From Oscillospiraceae bacterium (GTDB lineage: Bacteria; Bacillota; Clostridia; Oscillospirales; Oscillospiraceae), in contig JAFQCV010000009.1 of assembly GCA_017416325.1 (NCBI GenBank), positions 1-64,000 on the forward strand: a DNA stretch of 64,000 bases, given 5' to 3'. This document shows, in pieces, positions 8,354-15,614 of the stretch. Every line of letters starts with the position of its first letter. Position 1 is the stretch's first letter. Below the pieces are notes generated by a model that saw only the letters and a program-made list of their open reading frames with translations, had not been told where the DNA came from and searched no databases. Made by a program: the position numbers and the translations under genes.

Positions 8354-8478
8354 TTACTGCAGGCCCTGCTCGTAAGCCTCGATCATCTTCTTGACCATCT
8401 GGCCGCCCACGGAGCCGGCCTCACGGCTGGTCAGGTGACCGTTGTAGCCGTTGGTCAGGTTAACGCCGACCTCCCTTG
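8354..8478 (-). pseudogene. 3' remnant of an alpha/beta-type small acid-soluble spore protein gene
   Basis: The minus-strand frame ends EVGVNLTNGYNGHLTSREAG then SVGGQMVKKMIEAYEQGLQ-stop, which is the conserved C-terminal half of alpha/beta SASPs (the DNA-binding GxLTxRxxGxxGGxMVxxMI core). Upstream of EVGVN the frame runs into unrelated sequence at ~8471-8478, next to the serine recombinase. The native N-terminal half (typically 20-25 residues including the germination-protease site) is missing; the start is presumably at the far end of the ICE. The frame stays open to an ATG at 8545, giving a chimeric reading frame with no ribosome site. Confidence 0.8.
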
Positions 8479-8490
8479 GTGTCCTTTTTA
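8465..8490. other. Left attachment junction of the ICE (attL-like)
   Basis: SASP homology stops within a few bases of 8471-8478 (around CCTCCCTTGG on the plus strand) and the stop codon of the large serine recombinase lies 39 bases further on. The exact core dinucleotide cannot be set without the other end. Confidence 0.6.
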
Positions 8491-8516
8491 CATAGTAAAC
8501 GATTCCGATGAAGAAG

Positions 8517-10265
8517 TTAGGCAGGCAGTTGACTGCCAGGAGCAAACTCTCTAACCGGTTCGTTTACAATCTCACCGATAAACTTATAAAAGATTCTGAT
8601 GCTTTGCTGATAGGGGGCATTTTTCCGTGGCATCTTAACATAGCCTTCCGGGAGAATCTTTTCTCCGATTTCGATACGGTCCACGAAAGTGATTAGTGTG
8701 TCACGATCAAGGGTTTCAATATAGGTGTACCGCTTTGCCAGTTCAAAGAATCTTTCGTAGTTTTCCTGAATTTCATCAGCAGGGTCATCTACATCAAGTT
8801 CAGCAATTTTTGTTTCAAGAATGCTTGCTTCTTTTTCAAGGTCAGCAACTACGCGAGAAAGCCGATCATCAGATATTTTACCTTCAGCGTTATCCAGATA
8901 CATTTTTGTAACCATCCGGTCAATCATCTTTAACCGATTTTTGGCTTGTTCAATCTGAGCCTTTTTATCAACGATATTCAGTTTGGAACTTTGTGCTGCA
9001 ATGACAGACTGAACAAGGGCGTTAATTTCATCGTCGGATAGAGCAATCAAGCTGTTTAAGTCCTGCCGCACAATCTCGCAAATGTCCGTATAACGAATAT
9101 TGACGCCGGTGCAAGGATTTGCAAGATCCTTTCTAGTATGGTTACAAGATAAGAACCAATACTTTTCTCTCTCACCTTTGTGAACTGTTCCAGAGGAACA
9201 GAGGGAATGTCCGCATTTACTGCAAACGGCTATTCCTCCGAAGATGCTCTTGCGAACATGGTCGTACTGGCGATAGTCACGGGAAGCCTTTCCCATGTTG
9301 ATCTGTGCTTTGTCGAAGGTAGCTTGATCGACAAGAGGCTCATGGGTTGCTTCTGTGATGGCCCAGTCCTCCTGTGGAATTGGGACTTTCTTTTTTGACT
9401 TTACGCTAACCTTCTTGGTCTTGCCCAAAACGGTATGCCCCAGATATACTCTGTTTTTAAGGATGCGCTTTACCGTTGTATGGTTCCAAATGTCGGAAGC
9501 TCTCGCTGCCCCTTCGGGAGTGAAATTGTCGCGGCACATTGCCCGGTACTTTAGCGGCGGCATGATTCCTTCAGCACTCAAAGCCATAGCAATTTTGACA
9601 CAAGAATCACCGGCGGCGGCTCTTTCAAAAATTCGGCGGACAACGGGTGCAGTATCCTCATTAGGCACAAGGACATCCTTGCTTTGAGGGTGCTTCATAT
9701 AGCCATACGGGGCACAAGCGCAATACTCGCCACGCTGCCGCTTCATCTTGAGAACATCTTTGATTTTTCTGGAACCATCACGCAGGTAAACCTCGTTCAT
9801 TGCGAACTGGAAAGGAGCCATGACATTTTCGTTTTCAGAGTCAAAGTTGTCTGCTATCGCAATGTAGCGGATTTGGTTCTCCGGGAAGAATTGCTCAGCA
9901 TAGTAGCTGGATTCTCTCATGTCACGGCCCAGTCGGGAAAGATCCTTGGTGATAACCACATTGGCTTTACCGGACTCCAAGGCTCGCATCATTTCTTGAA
10001 AACCAGGGCGTTCAAAGTTGCCGCCAGACCATCCATCATCAACAAAGTATTTCAGAATTGTGATGCCGTGCTGCTTGCAATAGGCTTCTACAATTTTCTT
10101 CTGATTAGAGATACTGGTGGACTCGCTCTTTTGAGCTTCTTCACGGGATAGACGGTAATAAGCGTAGGCAAACAGTTGGATTCTACCTAATCCATAATAA
10201 CCGTTTTCGGGGAAGGTAGGCATCACACCTCTTGTGGTGGAATAAGGTTGGGTATTAGTTTGCAT
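8517..10265 (-). CDS. Large serine recombinase (integrase/transposase of the ICE)
   Basis: A 582-residue large serine recombinase of the TnpX/TndX type. The resolvase domain starts with AYYRLSREE (nucleophile Ser40) and contains ITKDLSRLGRD and YIAIADNFDS; the recombinase domain (~200-300) is followed by a zinc ribbon (CSKCGHSLCSS ... CNHTRK ... C) and a coiled coil at ~415-500. It catalyses excision and integration through short directly repeated cores. The ATG has AAGGAGG seven bases upstream. The stop is 39 bases from the SASP junction, placing it at the extreme left of the element. Overlaps the TnpW-like gene by 11 bases. Confidence 0.95.
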   Translation of the reverse strand: MQTNTQPYSTTRGVMPTFPENGYYGLGRIQLFAYAYYRLSREEAQKSESTSISNQKKIVEAYCKQHGITILKYFVDDGWSGGNFERPGFQEMMRALESGKANVVITKDLSRLGRDMRESSYYAEQFFPENQIRYIAIADNFDSENENVMAPFQFAMNEVYLRDGSRKIKDVLKMKRQRGEYCACAPYGYMKHPQSKDVLVPNEDTAPVVRRIFERAAAGDSCVKIAMALSAEGIMPPLKYRAMCRDNFTPEGAARASDIWNHTTVKRILKNRVYLGHTVLGKTKKVSVKSKKKVPIPQEDWAITEATHEPLVDQATFDKAQINMGKASRDYRQYDHVRKSIFGGIAVCSKCGHSLCSSGTVHKGEREKYWFLSCNHTRKDLANPCTGVNIRYTDICEIVRQDLNSLIALSDDEINALVQSVIAAQSSKLNIVDKKAQIEQAKNRLKMIDRMVTKMYLDNAEGKISDDRLSRVVADLEKEASILETKIAELDVDDPADEIQENYERFFELAKRYTYIETLDRDTLITFVDRIEIGEKILPEGYVKMPRKNAPYQQSIRIFYKFIGEIVNEPVREFAPGSQLPA

Positions 10266-10449
10266 GGTTCCTCCTTAAACCAGCGTTTCCTCCGCTGTCA
10301 TTATAAGATGCAGGCACCGAGTTTGTCAAAGGTAAGGGTTGGGAACTGTTAGCCTCAACTCGCTTCTGGATCAACTCAGATACATTGTGGTTTCCAATAA
10401 AAACCCGACTTACAAGATAAGTCGCGTTGCCAATCACTACACTTTCCAT
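10255..10449 (-). CDS. TnpW-like small transposon protein
   Basis: A 64-residue protein with the pattern IGNATYLVSRVFIGNHNVSELIQKRVEAN, resembling the (T)TYxVxxxFxxxxxExxxxKxxxLI pattern of short TnpW-like proteins that precede large serine recombinases in Clostridia elements. GGAGG lies 8 bases upstream of the ATG at 10449, and its 3' end overlaps the recombinase start, indicating coupled translation. Function is unknown; assignment rests on pattern and position. Confidence 0.65.
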   Translation of the reverse strand: MESVVIGNATYLVSRVFIGNHNVSELIQKRVEANSSQPLPLTNSVPASYNDSGGNAGLRRNHAN

Positions 10450-10482
10450 TACAGTTCCTCCTTATGGTAAGTATTTACAGAA

Positions 10483-10710
10483 TCAAACTTGAATATTCAG
10501 CTGGACGAACTGCCCAATAACACGATGGCGTGTTTGGATGTTGGGACCGAGCCGAAAATCATATCCTCTGTTTGATCGACAACAGTCACAGGTATCTTTA
10601 ATTACCTGCAAAGGATCAACTCTGGATATGCGGTGCGTAGGGGAATTATAAAATACACTTGCGCAACTATTACACAAGCAAATTTCAAAGTCATTCTTTT
10701 GTTTCTTCAT
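10483..10710 (-). CDS. Small Cys-rich protein, probable zinc binder
   Basis: A 75-residue protein with two cysteine clusters, CLCNSCASVFYNSP (~12-25) and DTCDCCRSNRGYDF (~38-52), which could form one zinc knuckle. Start ATG at 10710 follows GGGAGGTAATACC. It is the first gene of the TnpW-like/recombinase operon, so a role in controlling excision is plausible but inferred only from position. Confidence 0.65.
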   Translation of the reverse strand: MKKQKNDFEICLCNSCASVFYNSPTHRISRVDPLQVIKDTCDCCRSNRGYDFRLGPNIQTRHRVIGQFVQLNIQV

Positions 10711-11030
10711 GGTATTACCTCCCTTGGGTTGCGCATAACATCTACGAATAACCAGTCGTTAAGGCTGGGCATTCGTAGGTGCTATACCAAAAGGCCACCG
10801 GCTTCCCGGTGGCCCATTGATCTTGTGAGTTCTTCGCCGTTCTACCCAAATGCCGTTCCTACCCCTGGATCTCAGCGGCGTTTTCCACACCTTGGCACGC
10901 TCGCTTCCAATGAAGGTCTTGGCCTACTTCCCCAGTGTTTCCGTATCCCATTTGGACGATCATTTAATTCATCAGATTGAGTGCGTCACTCATCTCTGAT
11001 CTGACTAAATGGTATCAAAATGGGGACTTT
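10711..11030 (-). promoter_or_regulatory. Structured leader of the recombinase operon with internal terminator
   Basis: Gene-free 320 bases upstream of the Cys-rich gene. On the minus strand there is a strong hairpin GGCCACCGG/CCGGTGGCC (10793-10814) followed by TTTT, then a second hairpin CTACGAAT/ATTCGTAG (10742-10778, inner CCAG/CTGG) just before the ribosome site. Terminator-then-hairpin order suggests transcription attenuation of the integration genes. I do not recognise the RNA family. Confidence 0.5.
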
Positions 11031-11043
11031 GTTTGAACTCGCT

Positions 11044-11076
11044 ACTTGATACCTTTTTGCCCAAAAGGTATCAAGT
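11044..11076. repeat. Perfect inverted repeat downstream of the XRE gene
   Basis: ACTTGATACCTTTT / AAAAGGTATCAAGT with a short centre; a third GGTATCAAAA half-site lies at ~11011. No proper T run follows on the minus strand, so operator or recombinase-associated site is as likely as terminator. Confidence 0.5.
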
Positions 11077-11088
11077 ATGATACTTTTT

Positions 11089-11445
11089 CTAATTTAGGTT
11101 CTCTAAACCATTCATAAGGGATGCCATTGTATCGTAAACTAGTTGCTTTTGCTTTTCACTTAGACGATTAAATTTTGCCTCTAAATCCGTGAAGCGACGA
11201 TCTTTTCTCTTCGATGTAAGGCGAGATGGAGATATGTCATTAGGTGTAACACCGAGAGCGTCTGCTAGAGTAAAGAAAGTGTCAATGCGCATATTGGATT
11301 TGCCCATTTCGAGGCGGCTGAGAGTCTTTTCGCCAAAACCTGCTTTTTCAGATAGGTCCGCTTGCGTCATGCTGGCATTTTCTCTGCATTTACGAATTAG
11401 ATCGCCAACCTCTATAAAATCGGGATTATATACTTCGTTAGACAA
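11089..11445 (-). CDS. XRE-family helix-turn-helix regulator
   Basis: A 118-residue repressor-like protein. The HTH_3 domain is at ~15-70 (IRKCRENASMTQADLSEKAG, LSRLEMGKSN, FTLADALGVTPNDI), followed by a basic linker and a helical tail. The start is set at the TTG at 11445 because AAAGGAGGT lies 8 bases upstream; the longer in-frame ATG at 11520 lacks a ribosome site. Likely controls integration/excision or the neighbouring operons of the ICE. Confidence 0.75.
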   Translation of the reverse strand: MSNEVYNPDFIEVGDLIRKCRENASMTQADLSEKAGFGEKTLSRLEMGKSNMRIDTFFTLADALGVTPNDISPSRLTSKRKDRRFTDLEAKFNRLSEKQKQLVYDTMASLMNGLENLN

Positions 11446-11743
11446 TTCAGCCACCTCCTTTCTGGCTGGGTTACGGATGTCATAGGTAAAAGACGAGAAA
11501 CCAACGACTTCCTGTAACATTATATGTAACGGTTAGGAAAAAGAATCCTTTCAAGGGAATTAAATACTTCTAAAAATATTATATGTGTTTTGATTTGTAG
11601 AATTGAAATGAAAAATCACAGGCAGAGAAAATGCAGATAAAGTAAAATATGTTAGAGAATTGAAAAAGTCAACAACTTTTGTGTCGATATAACCGTTTAG
11701 TAAAAAGAAATTGGTCGGTCAAGGATAAAAAAGCAAGAAAAAA
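11446..11743. other. Gene-free AT-rich spacer
   Basis: About 300 bases upstream of the XRE gene and downstream of the Com-like gene's terminator; AT-rich with no convincing open frame. It should hold the XRE promoter, but I see no consensus pair I would defend. Confidence 0.4.
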
Positions 11744-11802
11744 TACCGGGCGTAACGAATCAATAGAGTATTCCTACTCTATGAACTCGTTCACGCCCGG
11801 TA
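11744..11802 (-). terminator. Long-stem terminator of the polymerase-ImmA operon
   Basis: An almost perfect 27-base inverted repeat, outer arm ACCGGGCGT/ACGCCCGGT, inner arm AATAGAGTA/TACTCTAT, loop TTCC. On the minus strand it is followed by a T-rich run (ATTTTTTC...), so it terminates the operon that reads from 14323 to 11862. The stem is unusually long for a terminator. Confidence 0.7.
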
Positions 11803-11861
11803 CTAGATTTTCACTGGCTACGAATAGCCGCGTGCTCTCGCGGAGTCAATGAACTCTTGAA

Positions 11862-12071
11862 TTATAAAAAGGTAATAGTAAGCGGGAAATTAGACTTGCG
11901 GTTGTAGATCCTGCCCCGCCGAAGGGATAGATCTACTTTGATTTCCGTCTTGCAGACAGGACATTTAAGCTGCAGGAAACCGCTGGCTGTGCCCAGCTTA
12001 AACGCAAGAATCTTTTTGCAGTTCTCGCATCTAACGGCGATTTTTGGGTCATTATCTTTCTCTGTGGGCAT
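11862..12071 (-). CDS. Com-like small zinc-finger protein
   Basis: A 69-residue protein with CENCKK (~15-20) and CPVCKTEIKVDL (~38-49), a four-cysteine zinc ribbon like that of Mu-type Com proteins; the strongly basic tail RRGRIYNRKS would suit nucleic-acid binding. Last gene of the minus-strand operon, starting 2 bases after the ImmA-like gene's stop. Function not known here. Confidence 0.65.
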   Translation of the reverse strand: MPTEKDNDPKIAVRCENCKKILAFKLGTASGFLQLKCPVCKTEIKVDLSLRRGRIYNRKSNFPLTITFL

Positions 12072-12073
12072 AA

Positions 12074-12784
12074 TTAAGCAACTCCTTTTCTTCTGGCCTC
12101 CGCCTCAATAATTAGTCTGTTGTTGTCCAGCAGACCAAGCTGCTCCATACGGTAGGAGAGCGCTGTCCTGGAAACCTGCAGATAATCTGCCATATTACAG
12201 AAAAACTCATATTTTGTGTCTGAGTATTTTCTGCTTAGCATTTTCAGTTTTTCTCCCAACCCAAACATAAACATGCTGTCCTGCAGAGCATCTAAGGGGA
12301 GAAGCATCGCCGCTGCCAGAGCATCGGCCTGCCATTCGTGCCAGTCCTTTTCTACCTTCTTCGGCTTAACCGATCTGCGGTAATCACAGAAAACACGATT
12401 CTGCTTATCATATATTTCCGGGTATTCCCGATTGATAATCTGATGGGCAATCTCATGTGCAATAGTGAAGTTTTTTCTGCCCGCAATCTTTGGGTTACTT
12501 AGTAATCGCTTGTCTACTAGGATAGTAGAACCATCCAGTTCAAAGAACAGCTGGTTCATATTATCATCGTAGATCGTAGTCCAGACTCGCCCGGAGGAAG
12601 TCTGGCCTAAGATGCTGCCATCCCTTGTGATATGAACATACTCGATTTTGAATCCTAGCATTTCTGCAAGCTCGGTAGCATCTACCATATAACACATGTG
12701 CCGTTCCGGAACATAAGCTTTCTTATATTGGTAGACAACGCGATCAGCAATCTTCTCAATATCTTCTCTGGAAAGGTAAGGCAT
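12074..12784 (-). CDS. ImmA/IrrE-family metallopeptidase
   Basis: A 236-residue zinc peptidase: FTIAHEIAHQI (HExxH, ~118-122) and WQADALAAAMLLP (downstream Glu/Ala-rich third-ligand region). A C-terminal HTH-like stretch LQVSRTALSYRMEQLGLL is present. In ICEBs1, ImmA cleaves the ICE repressor during the SOS response. Here it sits in an operon with LexA boxes and two XRE repressors nearby, which fits derepression by damage. The ATG at 12784 follows the previous stop by one base (TGATATG). Confidence 0.85.
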   Translation of the reverse strand: MPYLSREDIEKIADRVVYQYKKAYVPERHMCYMVDATELAEMLGFKIEYVHITRDGSILGQTSSGRVWTTIYDDNMNQLFFELDGSTILVDKRLLSNPKIAGRKNFTIAHEIAHQIINREYPEIYDKQNRVFCDYRRSVKPKKVEKDWHEWQADALAAAMLLPLDALQDSMFMFGLGEKLKMLSRKYSDTKYEFFCNMADYLQVSRTALSYRMEQLGLLDNNRLIIEAEARRKGVA

Positions 12785-12785
12785 A

Positions 12786-13046
12786 TCAACACCCCGCATT
12801 TCCTTTTGCTTCAACAAACCACCGGTCATCATCTTCAAATAGGTAAGTTTCGATCCCATTGATAACCACGGTGTAGCGAATGCCGGTGCCACCCACTTTG
12901 GTAGCAGCAGCTCGTGTGCGCTGTTTCAGCCGGTCAATGGTATAAGTGATACCATCTTCAAATTTAATGCTTTGAGGGCGCTTGTCGCCCTCTGGGGATA
13001 CATTAACAGTAACCTCGACAAATACTTTATGATACTGCTGTTCCAT
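12786..13046 (-). CDS. Conserved small protein between polymerase and ImmA genes
   Basis: An 86-residue protein (MEQQYHKVFVEVTVNVS..., then IKFEDGITYTIDRLKQRTRA, RYTVVINGIETYLFEDDDRWFVEAKG). It is beta-rich with a basic middle helix; no family recognised. GGAGGTGTCACC directly precedes the ATG at 13046, whereas the longer frame to 13079 would overlap the polymerase end. Position suggests a polymerase-associated accessory factor. Confidence 0.7.
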   Translation of the reverse strand: MEQQYHKVFVEVTVNVSPEGDKRPQSIKFEDGITYTIDRLKQRTRAAATKVGGTGIRYTVVINGIETYLFEDDDRWFVEAKGNAGC

Positions 13047-13075
13047 GGTGACACCTCCAATCTGTGAATCCAGAA

Positions 13076-14323
13076 TCAAGTAATCATACCTGTCGGCATC
13101 CTAAGTTCAGTTTCTCTATCTGTGGGCATTTTAATATTCTGACACAAACAGGCTGGTTGAATAACATACTTTCCGAACCGACTGCGCAATTCTTCAACTA
13201 CGGATTCCAGTTTTTCTTTTCGCTCTACGGTCGCTGCATCGGAAAAGAATTGAAGTTGTTCCGGTAAATCTTGCGAACATAGATTGATTGCCCTGACAGT
13301 AACACTGCGAATAGGGTACTCCCAGTTATAAGATCTCTCAAACAGGCGAAAGGCCTCTTTTGCAATGATAGCTGCGCTGTGCGTTCTTAAAGGCAGTTGG
13401 CACTGCCACTGTTTGCCTGCAAGCTGCTTATCAACGATATATCGGATGTAGATAGCAACGCCACTGGCGTTTTTGTTATAGATACGCAATTTATGCCCAA
13501 TGTCTTGGGTGAGTGAAAGCATCACATTCCATACTTCAGCATTGTTTTCCAAGTCTTGTACTGTAGTAATGCCATGCCCAATGGATTTCATTGGCGGCTC
13601 GTAGTCCTGTGGTGCAACCCTTGACCGATCTAGGCCATTGGCGAATGCCTGGAGCATCATACCGTTCCTTCCTAGCTTTCGCTCTAACATATCCGGATAA
13701 GCATTGGCCAACTGACCAATGGTGTGAATACCATAGGACGAGAGTAGTTTTTCGGTTGATCTGCCGACACCAAGCATATCAGAAGCAGGAAGCCCCCATA
13801 TCACCTCACGGAAAGAATCCTGCGGAATAATTGTAACGGCATCCGGTTTCTTCATGTCTGATCCCAGTTTCGCAAATACTTTGCAAAAAGAGACACCTAC
13901 TGAAATGGTAAGACCTAATTCAAACTTCATTCTTCGGCGCAGTTCGTTTGCTACTTTTTCTCCGTCGCCAAACAGTTTGGTGCTGCCGGTTATGTCCATC
14001 CATACTTCGTCCATTCCATAGGGTTCAATGAGATCGGTGTACTCGGCGTAGATGGAGTGAGCCAGCCGGGAATACTTTAGATATTCCTCATAATGGGGTG
14101 GGACGATAATCAAGTTTGGACATTTCTGCTTTGCTTGCCATAGTGCTTCAGCAGTCTGAACGCCATACTTCTTAGCCTCGTAGTTTTTGGCAAGAATAAT
14201 TCCGTGTCGGTTTTCAACATCGCCTCCGACAGCAACAGGTTTACCCCTTAGTTGCGGATTAAGCATACATTCTACAGAGGCGTAAAAGTTGTTCATATCA
14301 CAATGGAGAATTGTGCGATCCAT
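13076..14323 (-). CDS. Y-family (DinB/ImpB-like) translesion DNA polymerase
   Basis: A 415-residue Y-family polymerase: ILHCDMNNFYASVECMLNP (catalytic Asp9), GDVENRHGIILAKNYEAKKYGV, EPYGMDEVWMDITGS (catalytic Asp-Glu pair ~103-104), a helix-hairpin-helix region (LPASDMLGVGRSTEKLLSSYGI) and a little-finger domain. The GDVENRHGIILAKNYEAKK version is that of Gram-positive UvrX/ImpB-like mobile-element polymerases. First gene of an operon with a consensus promoter overlapped by LexA boxes, so SOS induced. Confidence 0.92.
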   Translation of the reverse strand: MDRTILHCDMNNFYASVECMLNPQLRGKPVAVGGDVENRHGIILAKNYEAKKYGVQTAEALWQAKQKCPNLIIVPPHYEEYLKYSRLAHSIYAEYTDLIEPYGMDEVWMDITGSTKLFGDGEKVANELRRRMKFELGLTISVGVSFCKVFAKLGSDMKKPDAVTIIPQDSFREVIWGLPASDMLGVGRSTEKLLSSYGIHTIGQLANAYPDMLERKLGRNGMMLQAFANGLDRSRVAPQDYEPPMKSIGHGITTVQDLENNAEVWNVMLSLTQDIGHKLRIYNKNASGVAIYIRYIVDKQLAGKQWQCQLPLRTHSAAIIAKEAFRLFERSYNWEYPIRSVTVRAINLCSQDLPEQLQFFSDAATVERKEKLESVVEELRSRFGKYVIQPACLCQNIKMPTDRETELRMPTGMIT

Positions 14324-14353
14324 CTTTTAACGCCTCCCGGATATGTGTATAAT

Positions 14354-14412
14354 CGAACAGATGTTCTATGCTTTGTGGTGCTAATTATAAAACAAGTGTT
14401 CGATAATGTCAA
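14354..14412 (-). promoter_or_regulatory. SOS promoter: consensus sigma-A promoter with two LexA boxes
   Basis: On the minus strand: TTGACA (14412-14407), 17-base spacer, TATAAT (14389-14384). One LexA-type box, CGAACACTTGTTTT (14402-14389), fills the spacer, and a second, AGAACATCTGTTCG (14367-14354), lies downstream of the -10. Both fit the Firmicute consensus CGAAC-N4-GTTCG with one or two mismatches. Repression by LexA is therefore likely. Confidence 0.8.
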
Positions 14413-14544
14413 GGTAGCAAAGTGTACAATTCTTGCAACCAGCATTTTCTATTTCTCTAGCGCTTGTGGTTGTGGCATATTCGGTTGCACTAAAGGAACT
14501 ATCCTTGTCGGATTTCATACAGTTCATCTCGGCAGTATATGCAA

Positions 14545-14576
14545 AACAGCACCTTGATACATGTCAAGGTGCTGTT
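14545..14576 (-). terminator. Terminator of the 14635 XRE gene
   Basis: AACAGCACCTTGA/TCAAGGTGCTGTT, 13-base perfect stem, six-base loop, followed by TTTTGC on the minus strand. Confidence 0.75.
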
Positions 14577-14634
14577 CTTATAGCAATTCAGATATGTTCT
14601 TAATCGAAGAGGATTGTGTTAACCTCTAATGGCT

Positions 14635-14949
14635 TTACTTATTCTTTAACAGTCCACGAACTAAGGTTGAGATCGAGTCTAACTGCTCGTCGTCCAGGCG
14701 CTTCAGATCCGAAATTAAAGCTTGGAGTTTTTCGGGATTCTCGTTTCCCTCGTCAAAAAAGTCACTTGGAGAGATATTCAGATACTCACAAATGTAGAAG
14801 AATACCGACATAGATGGCAATGCTTTTCCGCACTCGATATTGCTGATATATCCGGTATTCTGTCCGATGGATAAACTCATATCACGGGAGGATACGCCTT
14901 TTTTCGCCCGGAGCCTTGCTAGTCTAGCGGGAAATTCATCTTCGTACAT
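14635..14949 (-). CDS. XRE-family helix-turn-helix regulator
   Basis: A 104-residue regulator: HTH at ~8-62 (LARLRAKKGVSSRDMSLSIG, YISNIECGKALPSMSVFFYI, LNISPSDFF) and a short helical tail. GAGGTAGGTGA precedes the ATG. It is transcribed away from the SLOG-like gene; the 170-base divergent region contains TTCCGAC/GTCGGAA repeats that could be its operator. A possible substrate of the adjacent ImmA-like peptidase (inference). Confidence 0.8.
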   Translation of the reverse strand: MYEDEFPARLARLRAKKGVSSRDMSLSIGQNTGYISNIECGKALPSMSVFFYICEYLNISPSDFFDEGNENPEKLQALISDLKRLDDEQLDSISTLVRGLLKNK

Positions 14950-15008
14950 CTATATCACCTACCTCTGTAATATTCTATCCCATAGAATACCCAAAACCGT
15001 GAGAATAG

Positions 15009-15068
15009 TTCCGACAATTCTGTTGCATCGTCGGAATGATGGTGATATAATACGAGAAAGTGTCGGAT
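15009..15068 (+). promoter_or_regulatory. Promoter with inverted-repeat operator upstream of the SLOG gene
   Basis: TTGCAT (15023-15028), 17 bases, TATAAT (15046-15051). Flanking and overlapping the -35 is TTCCGAC (15009-15015) ... GTCGGAA (15030-15036), and a third TGTCGGAT lies at 15061. The arms are 21 bases apart, suiting a dimeric repressor, most simply the divergent XRE protein. Confidence 0.6.
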
Positions 15069-15116
15069 TTGTTCTTATGCTCTGAAAGAACATCCTTTAG
15101 TGCGGAGGGATTTGTA

Positions 15117-15503
15117 ATGGTTTCTGAAGCTGAATTGCGAAAACATCGTTGTTGTTTTACCGGTCACAGACCTGAAAAGCTTAGAAGATCCGAAGCTGTT
15201 ATTCGTGCAGATTTAGAGCATGAGATTCGCAATGCAGTTTTGAAAGGGATTACTGTATTTATTACCGGAATGGCCAGAGGGGTCGATTTAGATGCTGGAG
15301 AAATTGTATTGCAATTGCGTGATGAAGGATTGCCTGTCCGTTTGATTTGCGCCAGTCCGTATGAAGGATTTGAGCGTTCATGGAGTTCCGAGTGGCAAAA
15401 CAGATACCGCACAGTTCTCCAGTCTGCAGATTTGGTACGATATATATGTCCTGGCTACAGTCGGGGATGTTTTCAAATCAGAAATGAATGGATGGTATTA
15501 TGA
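15117..15503 (+). pseudogene. SLOG/YpsA-like (DUF1273) protein gene, 5' part, interrupted by the RIT element
   Basis: ATG at 15117 with GGAGGG upstream. It encodes ~127 residues of a Rossmann-like SLOG domain: CCFTGHRPEKL (~12-22), ITVFITGMARGVDLDAGEIV and QLRDEGLPVRLICASPYEGFE, ending ...FQIRNEWMV and then a stop inside foreign sequence. The missing C-terminus (NHSSLVIAVFNGEKSG...) is found in frame at 19007-19123. Proteins of this type bind nucleotides or related ligands; its role in the ICE is unknown, and the split makes it probably inactive. Confidence 0.85.
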
Positions 15504-15608
15504 AAAGCTTAACATAATATCATTTATGAAAAGCAAATGGTAATGTAAAGTATCCTCAAAAAAGTACTGCGTTGAAAAGACTTTCTCAAAAAGAACTTTA
15601 CATTACCA
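15497..15608. repeat. RIT left end with recombinase-type repeats
   Basis: Contains palindrome ATTATG...CATAAT centred on AAGCTT (15497-15518), the terminal inverted repeat (15521-15552, starts CATTTATGAAAAGCAA and ends TAATGTAAAGTA) and an opposing ACTTTACATTACCA at 15595-15608, so TGGTAATGTAAAGT occurs as an inverted pair ~55 bases apart. Confidence 0.7.
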
Positions 15609-15614
15609 TAGAAG

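Noticed and set aside
11744..11802. Long inverted repeat as an element boundary or origin
   Set aside because: Followed by a T run on the minus strand directly after the operon, so terminator is simpler.
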